Shown here: piece by piece, positions 27,869-39,965 of the stretch | How the letters are laid out: every line of letters begins with the position of its first letter | How positions within the stretch are numbered: position 1 is the stretch's first letter | NCBI RefSeq assembly: GCF_964340395.1 | Contig: NC_135563.1 | Span: forward strand, 11,754,651-11,818,650 | Length of the DNA: 64,000 nucleotides | Direction of reading: 5' to 3' | DNA from: Glandiceps talaboti | Lineage: Eukaryota > Hemichordata > Enteropneusta > Spengelidae | Position numbers and translations under genes: made by a program | The notes under the pieces: model-generated | Databases searched by the model: none | What the model was told of the DNA's origin: nothing | What the model saw: the letters and a program-made list of their open reading frames with translations, nothing else

Positions 27869-28560
27869 TGACCACGCCCTTTAGCAACAACCAAATGGCA
27901 GTATATTTTGGTCAAATAACAACATCATCTGGTAAGCAAGTGAGTAAACATTCAAAAAATGTATGCAAATACCCTAGCAACCATGACCACGCCCATAGCA
28001 ACAGCCAAACGGTGGTGTATTTCACAAAGATAACAACAGGGTTTAATAGATAATTGAATAAACATCCAAAAAACGTATGTAAATTTGCATAGCAACAAGA
28101 CCACGCCCATAACAACAGCCAAATAATCATGTATATTGCAAAGATAACAACAGGAATAGAAAGACAGATGAATAAACATTCAAAAAATGTATGCAAATAC
28201 CCTAGTAACCATGACCACGCCCATAGCAACAGCCAAACGGTAGTGTATTTCACAAAGATAACAACAGGGTTTAATAGACAGTTGAATAAACATTCAAAAA
28301 ATGTATGTAAATTTTCCTAGCAACAAGACCACGCCCAAAGCAACAGCCAAATGATCACGTATATTGCAAAGACAATATCAGGAATTCATACACAAGTGAA
28401 CAAAAACATATACAAATGTATGCAAATATATCTAACAACATGACCATGCCCATAGCAACAGCCAAATGATAGCATTTATCGTAAAGATTGCAACGTGGTT
28501 GGATAGGCAACTGGATAGTTATTCAGCAAATAAACACCTATTGTTAGCATTGACTAGCAT
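27869..28560 (+). repeat. Six 114-bp tandem repeats with alternating A/B subtypes
   Basis: GACCACGCCC starts recur at 27870, 27985, 28099, 28213, 28327 and (as GACCATGCCC) 28442, spacing 114-115. Each is followed by (A)TAGCAACAGCCAAA, then AAAGATAACAACAGG, then AATAAACATTCAAAAAATGT. Units 2 and 4 share GGT(A/G)GTGTATTTCACAAAG and end in CAACAA. Units 3 and 5 share ATCA(T/C)GTATATTGCAAAG and end in AACCAT or CAACAT. So a dimeric period of about 228 bp is superimposed. The frames here are repeat artefacts. Confidence 0.9.
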
Positions 28561-28598
28561 ATGGATAAACATTTTTAAAAACTACAGTTGTGCTACAA

Positions 28599-28609
28599 CG
28601 CCATTGGCG
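28599..28609. other. Short perfect hairpin at the junction of two elements
   Basis: CGCCA-T-TGGCG lies in the 16-bp gap between the composite element and the G-rich TIR element. Confidence 0.5.
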
Positions 28610-28610
28610 G

Positions 28611-29366
28611 TATTTTTAAGGCTGGGGTCAGAATTTACGGCAGGGGTGGGGGGTGGGCATGGGAAAAGGTTCAAGGGTGGGGGGCATGAAAATTCTGATG
28701 GTCTGAAAGGGGGGGGGCGAAATATTTTACTCTTGATTTGAACAAATTAAACCTCAGGAGTAAATGGAAATTTCTCGCGGCTTCGCCGCAATACCTTGTA
28801 ACACCTGCATTCAGTGATGGGTTGGGCGACAGTCATATGAATGTATTTGTATATGCCTTCCTCTGTACGTTCGTCTGTCTGTATCTCTCTCTTTAGTCTC
28901 TGTCTGTCTCCCTCCCTTGCACTCTCTTTTTTTTCTAGACCCTCCTCACCAGCTATCATGGGGATGCTGTTTCTTCCCAGAATCAAGATTGAAAGATACA
29001 ACCCTGCTGACTAAGTATTTCCAAGTACAGCCCAATGTGAGACTTTTTCCGCAAATTCAACATATTTTTGTAAAGAAATCTCTCATTGTTATGTATGGAC
29101 GATGAAGTTGATTTTCCAGTTAGTTTAATGTAGTGTACCACATTGTACATCTCTGAAGTGGGGGGGGGGGGGGGGGTTAGGGTACTGTAGTACTGTATGA
29201 TTACACATTAAAATATATGTAGCCGAGAAGGGGGGGGGGCGGCTACGAAAATTATTGAATGAAAAGATTTGAGAGCGCGAAGGGGGGGGGGAGCGAAATT
29301 TTATTTAACCAAAATAATTTCTCCCAAGGTCCCCTTCCGTAAGTTATGACCCCAGCCTCAAGAATA
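28611..29366. mobile_element. TIR element rich in G runs (MITE-like), directly beside the composite element
   Basis: The left end is TATTTTTAAGGCTGGGGTCA, then GAATTTACGGCAGGGG (28611-28646). The right end, on the minus strand, reads TATTCTTGAGGCTGGGGTCA, then TAACTTACGGAAGGGG (29366-29331). The 36-bp inverted ends match at about 30 positions. They begin and end with TA, which would fit a TA-targeting DNA transposon. The interior has three runs of nine or more G followed by a GCGAAA-type sequence (28707, 29230, 29282), a homopolymer of about 17 G (29160-29176), and a GCGGCTTCGCCGC hairpin (28780-28792). There is no transposase frame. Confidence 0.65.
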
Positions 29367-29989
<623 letters not shown>

Positions 29990-31956
29990 CCTGCCTGGCT
30001 GTCTTTTTGTTTAACATCTATGCTTTTTTTGTCATGATAGTTAATAGTTGAACATTTAAATATGTCTGAATTGACGGTTTTGACCAGGTGTTTGCCAAAA
30101 CATAACAACATGTAAAGGATTAAGCTGTAGCATTAGTTAAAACCCAAGTGAGTGTATAGATGCAAACTAATGCTGGCGTTTGGAAAGATACAAAGAAATA
30201 GCGAAATTACTACTGTGGTAAATCTGCAAATCTAATTTCTCTGTGACGCAGACCTAGAAATCTCCTCTGTTCTTTAAACGTAGTTCTTATTCTCCAGCCT
30301 TATCACGTATCCAATATGTCATGATCTTCTGACTTTCTATATCTCGTCCCTGTATCCTCCAGGATTCCATCCGAGGTCACCTGAGGTGGCATCGGGGGTA
30401 TTGCATTCGTCACAAGCTGCCCATTCCAGTATCAATCAAATGTTATTGAATGATGGTACATCCAATTCATTCAAACAAACAAATAAACACAAGAGAAGAT
30501 AAATAAATATTAATATAGCTGTTATTTCACGATAAAGGAGAAACTGAATATTGAAAACAGCTGTATTTATCCATTGAACCTGCTCCGTACAGTTTTCTTC
30601 TTCCGTTCATTTAGTGTCATTTTGTCATGATTCGTTTTTGTCCGCAGACGAAATAAAGTACAACTATTGTAAAGCATATTACGTAAGTAATTAAATAGCA
30701 AATTTATTTACAGTAATAAACCTAGCCGTATTATGTACCTTAATGAAGTCTAGTTTTGCCGCTGTGTAATATTGATTAAACTTTGATGTATCACAATGAG
30801 TTGATTAATGTAAGTAACTTTCCATGTTTGTCTTAAACAAGAAACACTATTAAATCCGTCAATGAGCGGTTAACACCTCGTATAAGGTGGAACCGACAAA
30901 ACACTAAATGGGGGCTAATAGGTAAATCGACTTGCCATTACGTCGCCAAAAAAGAAGAAGAGTTTTACATTCCAGGAGTACACTTGTGTTCGTATTAGGA
31001 CCATTTCGAAGTTTAGCTAAATGTCAGTTGCCGGGCACGAACTATCAATATGCGTGTGTAAGCGTTACGTGTCTGGAATCATAATCATACAATGAACGTT
31101 GTGAAAAAGAAATACGAATTAAATATGTTATAAGATTAAAGTTACAACAATCTCACGAACATTGAATTATTAGCATACTGGATATTTCAAGACTTGTCGA
31201 ATAAACCTTTGTATCAATATCAGTAGTCAAATACATGTATTGTGTACTGTAAGGGTGACGTCTGCTTATGATTAATTCTTGGCAACTGTTTCCGGGGGGT
31301 TAATTCAAGGTTAGGTTATGCGCAAGTCATTTTTCAAAATTACAAATATGAGATAAACAAAATATTTTACCATGTTATGCCGTCTGAACCTTTTACTGTA
31401 ACTTAACATTGATTGATTCTCTCTGGTGTTTAGTATTCGTCTGAGTGCTGTTCGAAATTGTAATTTGCATAACAAGTTCAAATGTTATGAAGTGAAGGTT
31501 TAACTGTAACCGCTGAGGGCAGTTCAAGGTTTCATAGCAAATTGCATTTTGTCTGTGTAGGAACTTGAACATCCCTCTACATTTACATGTCATACACTAT
31601 TTGAATTTCCACTTTGAAGAGGATTCTGACCCATATCGCTGTCTAAGCAATGGGATATCGCTGTCTAAGCAATAACGTTATTTATGGTTATATATATGGT
31701 TATATATATACTATATAATATATATATAATATATATTATATATATACATACACACATATATATGGTTAAGGTGACTGGTAGACACGTCGCGTTTAAAACT
31801 CACAAAATATGGTTTGCTTCAGTAATTGGTCTAACATCTAACCATTGTTTTCGACTCGTAAAATAGTATTATTACATATGGGCATAATAAGTGAACGTTC
31901 AATACTATAACTGAATATATTTCCCAGTAACAACTTTTCCTTTAAACCGTTAACAT
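29990..31956. other. No gene seen; short duplication and AT-rich palindromic tract
   Basis: ATATCGCTGTCTAAGCAA occurs at 31633 and again 22 bp later. A mixed TATATGGT/TATATA tract lies at 31684-31766. Nothing else is recognised. Confidence 0.45.
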
Positions 31957-32062
31957 AGGAAAACATACAAAAAAATAATGGTAATTTGATACCATATGTT
32001 GCCGATAACCTGACCGACCCTACTTTAAACCGCCAAACCTAAACATTTTTTTACATTCAAAA
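31957..32062 (-). mobile_element. Copy of the GTAGGGTCGG repeat family, inverted
   Basis: The minus strand reads ATGTTTAGGTTTGGCGGTTT, then AAAGTAGGGTCGGTCAGGTT, then ATCGGCAACATATGG, in the family order. The outer boundary near 31957 is approximate. Confidence 0.6.
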
Positions 32063-33356
32063 TGGTGGTTATTTAGAATTTTTTCCGTTTAAAGTTTCGT
32101 GCCAAAGTATCTTTGGTCAATTAAATAAAGATCCAATTTCAGAGAAACCATGTCTTTACAGACTGTAAGTTGAATTTATACAGTAGCCAGTAAACTTTGC
32201 ATATTGTGTTAGTCCAAGTCATATCTAATTGTCTTCAGTTACATCCTATCAAACAATAAGCATCTTGTCTAAGGGTTGAAACAATGTCTCAACAACAACA
32301 AAAATAGAAACATTTGAATAGTCCCACTTACTTCATTTTTTCTGAAGTCATGCGATCGGAAAAAAGTATTTAAAAAAAAATTATATTTTTGCCTAATAAA
32401 TCTGCCTTAGGTTATCTAGTGACGTTGACAGACTTCACAGAAATGATTATTCAAAATAAGACATACTCAGCCTTTGAGATTTACCCTTTGAGTTTAATTA
32501 CTTTAGGAGATGTAAAGGCCAGCCGATTTCAAGCAAATAGTCTTAATAACCTAATGTATAAATGCGAGATTTCCATGGAAACGAAGCAATCCTTCCTCCT
32601 TTATCCCATCTTCTAAAATGCTTGGAATGACCCTTGTATAAATACAAGTATACTTTATCTTCACCTGCGTCATAGATTTAGACATTATTTAGCTGTCAAA
32701 TCTTACACTGAACCATAAATAAAAACTTTTACCGACATATTTTCTTGGTATATGAAACCAATTAAGTGTTCACTACCTCTAATCTTATTTGCGAAACTTA
32801 ATTGCGAATGAAATTGGTTTGGGGAAAATTGAGTTTTACTTTCAGGTTTCTGTAAATGACTGCGGCAATTAGATTTATAATTGTCCGGGAGTACACCAAA
32901 GCGGTCAAAAAGTTGACAGAAAGTACAGGGGTAATGTTATTTGTCAAAGTTGACAACGTATGTGGTTTTTGATAGGGTTTATGATATTAGAAATGTGTTT
33001 TGACATCAACTACAAACGATGTCGCCGATAGCTTTTACAGTGTACAGGGTCGGTTGTTTGTCATGAGCTTTTGTGAACACGTGTACTGGAAGTCGTGTTA
33101 ATGATCCAGTGTGTTCATGATGATAGATGTAATGGCGTCTATAGATGATCAATATTGTGCGATAAATAATTACACCCGTTGATACATAACATCTTGTCAA
33201 CTGGTTTCATCATAACTATCGTAATGGGCGACTAACAGCTGGTATGTTACTGTCGTATGATGTATGGCTTTAAGCTGCACCAAATGGCTAATTGTATAAT
33301 CCCCAATTGACAGACAGAATGATCGACCGATCAATCAATCATTGTGTGATTTATTA
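32063..33356. other. No gene seen
   Basis: AT-rich DNA with no notable repeats or exon candidates. Confidence 0.45.
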
Positions 33357-33462
33357 CCATCCATCCATCCATCCATCCATCCATCTTTCAACCAAGCGAG
33401 CAAGCAAGCAACCTACCAACCAACAACCACTACACATTCATCCACCCACCCACCCACCCACC
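33357..33462 (+). repeat. CATC and CACC microsatellite patches
   Basis: CATC units at 33357-33384, degenerate AACC/AAGC units, then CACC units at 33440-33462. Confidence 0.9.
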
Positions 33463-33522
33463 AACTTACAAACTACACAAGGTTTCAATAGACAATACGA
33501 GTAAGTTTTCAAATGCATATAC

Positions 33523-33552
33523 CATCATCGTCGTCACCATCGTCGTCGTCAT

Positions 33553-33623
<71 letters not shown>

Positions 33624-33669
33624 CCACCACCACCACCACCACCACCACCACCACCACCACCACCATCAC

Positions 33670-33757
<88 letters not shown>
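33523..33757 (+). repeat. ATC / ACC trinucleotide array
   Basis: CGT and CAT units, a long CAT array, about 15 CAC units, then CAT again. In its three frames it reads as poly-Ser/Pro, poly-Asp/Gly or poly-Met/Val. No start context or flanking coding sequence supports a gene. Confidence 0.97.
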
Positions 33758-33758
<1 letters not shown>

Positions 33759-34284
33759 ATCAATCAAGCCGAATGAAAACACGCTAACCCTTGTTACAGT
33801 TTCAGTCGTACGTAAACAAAAATGAAACAGCAGCTGTCAGTTAAGTCGATAAATACGATAACATGCCCCTCTTAACATTGGAACTGGGTCGTCTAATCGG
33901 TTTTAGTTTTTTTTAAAGAACATAACATGCCGACGGACTGGAATAAAGCTAATCGTAAGAAATGCTAAGCCGAAAGTCTTGACTTTAGGTATCTATGACA
34001 ATGGTGGTACATGTATAAACAAATAAAAATGATTAAAAAACCTACGGATAATAGAATTTAGTTGTTCGACAAACCAAGCGAACTAACTTAATATATAACT
34101 TCAGCTATAAATAACACTTGACGGAGTAAATTATTAGTGCACTGTCTATTACTTCTACAATCATTTGAAGTGAAATCCATCCGAAAAACGTTATTTTTCA
34201 GCCTTGAAATTGTTGACTTGAAACTTGAAGACTAGTTCAAATGAACCCTCCCATATTTTTTTAATGTGCTTTAGCTCATTAGGC
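33758..34284. other. No gene seen
   Basis: AT-rich spacer. Confidence 0.45.
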
Positions 34285-34700
34285 AGAAATACAAATAAAT
34301 AAACTTCAGAAAATAGAGTAGGTAGGTCGGAGTTTTATTTAATTTTATTATCTTTTTTTGTTGTTTCAACCCCAAGACAAGATGTATCCGCTGGTCACGA
34401 TACTTCTGTGATAGTTTGATGAGGTGTAAAAAAAGTAAATGAAGATAAATATATGTCAAGTAGAGGAACACAATATGTAGACTGTACTGTTTACATGTGC
34501 ATTCATTTTAAAGTCTGAAAAGACCTGGTTTCTCTGAAACAGAATTTTTATTTTTTTAAATTACTAAATATACTTCGGTCAAAATGTTACACGGAAATAG
34601 AAGTAAATTGTCATCATTGTACCCTTTTGAATGTACAAAAATGTTTAGAGTTGTCGGCTTAAAGTAGGGTCGGGCGGGTTTTTATTTGGCCTTTAGTGTT
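34285..34700. mobile_element. GTAGGGTCGG family member with both ends
   Basis: The left end has ATTAGGCAGAAATACAAATA and CAGAAAATAGAGTAGGTAGG followed by TCGGAGTTTTATTT. The right end (34633-34700) has ATGTTTAGAGTTGTCGGCTT, then AAAGTAGGGTCGGGCGGG, then TTTTTATTTGGCC. ATTAGGC at one end and TTTGGCC(T) at the other are roughly inverted. The interior has no coding capacity. The minus-strand frame 34271-34471 is not a gene. Confidence 0.55.
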
Positions 34701-36895
34701 AAAACCATGTCCATACACATTAACCATGACCCAACATGAGAGATAAGACCACACAATAGGGAAACTGTCTATGGAAAAGTATAATTTATTCCTGTCAGTA
34801 GAAAAGACGAACTATCGTTGGTCAATTCGTGAGAACTTCTATATATAACTATATATGTAGTGTTACCGATAGAATAGCATGCAATCTTTGACTTGTGGCG
34901 TTTCCGTCTCATTAGAAGGAATGATGGCTTCGTATTTCATCTCTAGGGTATTGACCAAAATAGACAAATATTGTTGATACATTTACGATATATTATACAT
35001 TAATATAACTTTACTTTTGTCAAGTATGTAGAGTACATATGATGATAGATTTAGTTGTCAGTAAGTCACATAATAGGACTTATTTGAGCTGGAAAGTACA
35101 GATCATTCTAGTAGACCACACAATGAGTCCGAACAATGCACTAGATATGTTGAAAAGTGTGCAGTTAAATTTGGTATTACCCGCATGATATGACCTTTAG
35201 GATCTAGGACGGTGTCCTTTAACTTTAGCTACTGGCCAGTGTTGAAATGACCATGCCCTGATCGTGCAATTGGCACATGGCAATGTAATTACCTTTTTAT
35301 ATCCCTCCATCGACGAAAACTACGTGATAATTTACCATTTAATATAGTCCTTCAACTATCTTTATAGAAAGGTTAAACAATGAAACAGACCACAGAACTA
35401 AGACACCGTGGTATGCGAACCGAGGCTATATAATTCAATGTAGGATACATCAAAGTCAATGTCAACATGTATAAAAAGAGAAAATAAAAAAGGTAAGAGT
35501 TGACAAATTGCAAGTGATTACTTGCCCTATTTACACACAGCCGGCATACCTGAGGGATTCCTGACTCCTACATGACAGGGGTCGTGTTTGCGGTAAATAA
35601 AATGAGAAACGGCAAATGTTTTATGTACAGCCCAAAGTGAAGATGATTGCATTCGGGTTTTGAACTACCTTTACTGTTTCAGGCCACACATGCCCTCATA
35701 TGCGATCAAAGTCCAGCGAAGTAGGAATAAACTTCATCTAAATGCAAACTTTACTTTAGTCAGACAGGACGATTCTAATTTACATGCTTGTGAGGAACAT
35801 TCAATACAAGATAAAAGAACACGTGCGAAAACCTAAAGACTTTCAGCATCGATAAAATAAGGCGAGAAAGGCCATTATCTTATCTTTTCAATTAGAGCTG
35901 TTGAAATGTAGTGTGATCACTCAAGCTGTGCTGCGTCATGAATCTTTTAATAATAATCTATAATTGATTACATAATTAAAAGATGGGTTGCACCATCTGT
36001 TAGACTGAGATACACGTGATTTAATGTAAACTATGAAACGTCATCCTTTGACAACAGATCTAAAAAAGGGTCAGGTCATGAAATTAAAAACACCGACTGT
36101 CTGACTGTTTTATTTCGTATTTTTGGAATGCCTTAGGAAATACGAAATGTTATTTCTGTCATTGTAGATAAGTACGTATGCTACATCATTTGGTATCATG
36201 ACATGGGGTTAAATTTAACATGGATGCAAGACATTGCAAACAAGAACAGTAATAAAGTTCCTTCGGAATCTGAGTATCGCAAAGTTTATTTGTTGGCTGT
36301 GTTCAGTATTTAGTTTCTGTTTATGGGGTAGTGGACAAACACAGGTCGGCAGTAAATCAAAAACTTCCGTTTTGCCTGTGCTTCTCAATTTGAATTAGTA
36401 ACCCAATGTAATTATGCACATGAAGTAAAATGGGTAACACGCATGTAAAGATCTAGGATAAAGAAAGAAAAAACACAGAAATAGTCAGTCTTGAAATTAA
36501 ATAAACAGAAAGAAATGATTTGTCTTCCTGTCTACTTATTAGTTATTAATCTCTCCCATTAATTTAAGATTGCGATCGAATGTATTTATTATCATGTCAG
36601 ATTTTATCATCAAAACACACTTTGCCATCAATTAGTTCGTTTAACGATCTCAAACAATGATAACAGGTGTTAAATTCAAAATTCTAGTTGAACACGCTGT
36701 GTTAAATTCTCGACTCCTGTAGTACATAGTCACCAATATTTCCTATTGAATCATCGGTCATAGCGTTTATAAGTCACTGGTCAGGGAGTATGGGACATCA
36801 TTCAGTGCTTGCAGAAACTTTACCGAATACGAACCTAATGTCTCACACATTTCATGACTTAGAGATAACATGCACATTAAACATATAGAGATAAC

Positions 36896-36898
<3 letters not shown>
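34701..36898. other. No gene seen in about 2.2 kb
   Basis: AT-rich unique-looking DNA with no repeats or exons I can support. Confidence 0.45.

Positions 36899-36971
<73 letters not shown>
36899..36971. repeat. TA dinucleotide array
   Basis: About 36 TA units. Confidence 0.97.
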
Positions 36972-36974
<3 letters not shown>

Positions 36975-37065
36975 CATTTCATGTGTAGATGGTTCTCATA
37001 TCGTCGCTGTCACAAATTCCTAACGTTTGCTTGATAAAGTATGTAATAAATTATTTTATATATAT

Positions 37066-37106
37066 AGTCTCTTCGAAATAGTTGGGTTAGAACTGTATGG
37101 TTCATG

Positions 37107-37110
<4 letters not shown>
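37066..37110 (+). repeat. Partial copy of the 7.3-kb foldback repeat
   Basis: AGTCTCTTCGAAATAGTTGG, then GTTAGAACTGTATGGTT matches the minus strand of the left arm at 7250-7295 (AGTCTCTTCGAAATAATTGG, GTTAGAACTGTATGTT). It is flanked by TA arrays on both sides. Confidence 0.7.

Positions 37111-37187
<77 letters not shown>
37111..37187. repeat. TA dinucleotide array
   Basis: About 38 TA units directly after the foldback fragment. Confidence 0.97.
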
Positions 37188-37189
<2 letters not shown>

Positions 37190-37997
37190 TAATTGATAAA
37201 ATACGGTTTGTGTGTCGAGAATATTATATATATAACATATATATGTAATAGATAGTTATATAAATAATATATATTGTTCGTGTCACTTTAAAATAGGTCA
37301 TTGAATGACAAATCGATAAATCCCTAGCAACAATATATCAAGCGGGAAGGACATCACATTAAGTGAAAATACTTATCTCCACTCGGGTAATATTCAATCT
37401 GTGGCTCGTTAACCGTGATATGGTTCTTAAATTTATGAGAAGCGGTCTTTTAAAACATGCACTACAGCCATGGTTGATGTACGATTCAAAGACCCTTAAG
37501 AACCTCATTACTTGTCAATACATATATTTATACAATTTCGACTTACATATTCTTTCACCGTATCAGTGGTGTAATACTAGAATGTCAGGGATGGCGGTGT
37601 ACCGCCGTTACTCTAGGCTTCTGTTGAAAGTAGAGACACTTAACCGAAGGATAATACCTGTATATTTGAACACTTTAGAAATACACACAGGGGTCAGTCG
37701 TTTTAGGAATTTACACTACAGAGAGGGAGTGAGTTATGTGCACACATGGTGAAATGCTGTCTAACTTTAGAGCTAAACTTTGAGTAAAGTGAAATCGTTG
37801 TTAACTATTTGATGCTGTTTAAGTATATGTGCTCACTTTAATGGTACTGTGCTTTTTAGGTGATCGTTTGTGAATGTAAGCTTGAGAACGTTGTCGGAGT
37901 TGGAGACGATTAGATAAATTCTCAACCTAATGATGTCGGTGTTATAATTTTTTTTTATAAAGTATCTTATGTATGTATGACTGATATCTTCCGAAAC
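37188..37997. other. No confident gene
   Basis: One plus-strand frame of 129 codons (37363-37752, beginning with GTG) lies here. Its length is within chance expectation for 64 kb of this composition, its residues suggest no family, and no splice signals frame it. Confidence 0.4.
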
Positions 37998-38003
37998 AGA
38001 GAG

Positions 38004-38061
<58 letters not shown>

Positions 38062-38085
38062 TTGTAAGATAGACTGAATGACAGA

Positions 38086-38150
<65 letters not shown>
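37998..38150 (+). repeat. GA array followed by GATT tetranucleotide array
   Basis: GA units at 37998-38059, a 27-bp unique spacer, then about 15 GATT units to 38150. Confidence 0.97.
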
Positions 38151-38152
<2 letters not shown>

Positions 38153-39042
38153 GGGGTCGCGGTGTTCTTCATGAATTCTTTGTAAGTGTCTGAATACCAT
38201 ACAAAGCTGAAACGATGACGTAGAGTGAAATTCTCATCTCGGCGATAGCCTTATTGATGAAAAATGTTAAATCGCGAAGGTATACTGAATAGTGAAAAAA
38301 AATTGTTTTCTGTTTTTGTGCAATGTTGGTGCTTTAAAGAATTTTCGTATGCTCGAAATGTCTACCAAACTTGGATAAACATCACCATCATGGATCGACT
38401 TGACAGAAATGATAGGAATTCGAGACAGTGATGTATTTTGGGCTTCGTTTCGCAGTAGGGTAGCTGAAGAATTGCAATGTAATTGTACTGCTTTGAACAC
38501 CACTACCTGTGTTTTTAGCACGTAGCACAGTTTGAATTAACAATTTCACACTGTGGATAACGATTGCCATCTAGTTACTCTGTTGTCACTGTTCAGACAA
38601 TTATCCAACATAGGCTAGAAATTTGGTTAGAATAAAATTTCACAGCCGGAAAAATAATAATGTCATTCTTTAGTATGAAAATAAAGAATAACTGGTTTCA
38701 AAAATTCTTTTCTTTAATTAATTTTTAATGAAGACAAGAATTTTCGCAAACCCTACCAATTCCTCAAGTTTTGTTTCCATGTACAACAACGGGCGGTTGC
38801 CTAATTTTGTAGTTGGACTGAAACTTATTTGACTTAAAAACACGTGAGATATTTTGACTAGTTGTACTATAGGTATAGTTGGGTTTTAAACGGTGTCATT
38901 ACCCCACAATAATCTGCTAGTTCATAAAGGGTATACTGGTCAATGGTTTCTTAAAATTTTAATCAATGCAATCTCATAGTTTGAAAGAACTATATACCAG
39001 ATAAAGATAAAGATAGTACACAAATAGTTACATCTTATGTAA
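38151..39042. other. No gene seen
   Basis: AT-rich DNA. More upstream LINE sequence may be hidden here but is not recognisable by eye. Confidence 0.4.
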
Positions 39043-39416
39043 TCTTTATTAGGGATACCAAGACCTTTACAAGTATTACTGTTTCATCTTGTGCAAACCA
39101 TATACAAATATAAAGAACCGTATATTAATTATATTAATGATGAACCATATTTTAATGTTCCACAAAGGAGAACCAGAAATTTTACTTGTTTTAGACCGTA
39201 TGTCTGTAGAATTAATGTTTTGAAACACTGTGCTATTCAGAGATGTATGACAATTTATAATGATCTTTAATGTAGTAATTCGAATATTGGAATTTAAAAA
39301 AAAAATGCATTTTTGAAAGATTATCACCTCGTCCACCTGGCAAGATTTTCTATTTTATGCCTGGTAATGTGTTCTGTATGTCTTGCATGAAATAAATTTA
39401 AATAAATAAATTAATG
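39043..39416 (+). pseudogene. 3' end of a non-LTR (LINE) retrotransposon, 5'-truncated and decayed
   Basis: One frame from 39043 reads SLLGIPRPLQVLLFHLVQTI, later NVPQRRTRNFTCFRP, then CRINVLKHCAIQRCMTIYND. A stop falls where Pro usually stands, and then SNSNIGI-stop-KKNAFLKDYHL follows. The order RTR - P - (K)xC/Sxxxxxxx(I/W)YNxLP - FKKxLK is the usual C-terminal tail of LINE reverse-transcriptase proteins. The sequence closes with ATGAAATAAATTTAAATAAA, an A/T-rich simple tail typical of LINE 3' ends. Two stops show it is dead. The clade is not determined. A minus-strand frame over 39076-39336 is its shadow. Confidence 0.65.
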
Positions 39417-39623
39417 TTTCAGTTCAATCTTCCAATGGTGTCGCAGAAGTTCTTAAATAGTCACTTTGTTACATGTCTTCATCGGTTCTGTAGCCAGAAG
39501 AATGTTTTTTGAACTTTACTGAAATAAATTGATTGACAGCATGCATAACTGGAGAATGTAGATTTGCAGAGCACTGTTGACATATACATATGTTCTCCAT
39601 AGGTTGTTTCAGATGTCTACTTT

Positions 39624-39965
39624 AATTAGGCGAAAAAATAAGTGTGTGTTACCGATAACATTACATCAGAAAACAGAGTAAATAGGTCGCGATTTTATTT
39701 CTTTGTACTTTATTTTATTTTTACCTTTTCATATATATTTATGAAAATATTGCTTCGACCATGTACCAAAAAAGCAAGCGAAACGTCGGTCAGAATACCA
39801 CTGTCATACGCTCATGAAATATGTACAGACTTCACGGGAGAGAAAACAGACGTGCACGAAGGTCAATTTGTTATCTTTTTGTTTTCAATGTTTAAACAAT
39901 GTTTAGGGTCGGCGATCGGTCAGATTATGGGAAGCGTAATGTCACATTTTTTAGTTTTGCTTTAT
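39624..39965. mobile_element. GTAGGGTCGG family member with terminal inverted repeats
   Basis: The minus strand of the left end reads GTTATCGGTAACACACACTT, then ATTTTTTCGCCTAATT. The plus strand of the right end reads ATGTTTAGGGTCGGCGATCG, then GTCAGATTATGGGAAGCG, then CACATTTTTTAGTTTTGC. These correspond to GTTA-CGGAAACACACATTTTT-TTTTTGGCCTAAT in the cleaner copy at 61.7 kb. The block near 39664 (CAGAAAACAGAGTAAATAGG, TCGCG) matches the one at 34308. The 112-codon frame 39642-39980 runs through the element and is not regarded as a gene. Confidence 0.55.

Larger units (their letters stand above)
27213..28594 (-). mobile_element. Composite tandem-repeat element, Helentron/DINE-like non-autonomous transposon (proposed)
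   Basis: In order along the plus strand are seen: a 28-bp near-perfect palindrome (27213-27240), a GTCT/GT microsatellite (27257-27309), four 146-bp tandem repeats, then six 114-bp tandem repeats. The first ten bases AGCACAACTG reappear inverted as CAGTTGTGCT at 28585-28594, giving the element matching ends. Known families of this plan (DINE-1 in Drosophila, pearl-type elements in bivalves) have short subterminal inverted repeats, a tandem-repeat core, a microsatellite and a hairpin at the 3' end. By that comparison the palindrome marks the 3' end and the element lies on the minus strand. There is no Rep/helicase frame. The assignment is inference; the repeat architecture is seen directly. 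Confidence 0.5.

Noticed and set aside
27869-28560. Regular direct repeats resembling a CRISPR array
   Set aside because: Units are 114 bp and contiguous, with no unique spacers, no leader and no cas genes, in a clearly eukaryotic sequence.
33509-33763. Poly-Asp/Gly, poly-Ser/Pro and poly-Met/Val frames
   Set aside because: They are three readings of one ATC/ACC microsatellite, without flanking coding sequence.
37363-37752. 129-codon plus-strand frame as a gene
   Set aside because: It begins with GTG, has no family resemblance or splice context, and its length is about the longest expected by chance in this window.
39076-39336. 86-codon minus-strand frame
   Set aside because: Antisense shadow of the LINE remnant on the plus strand.
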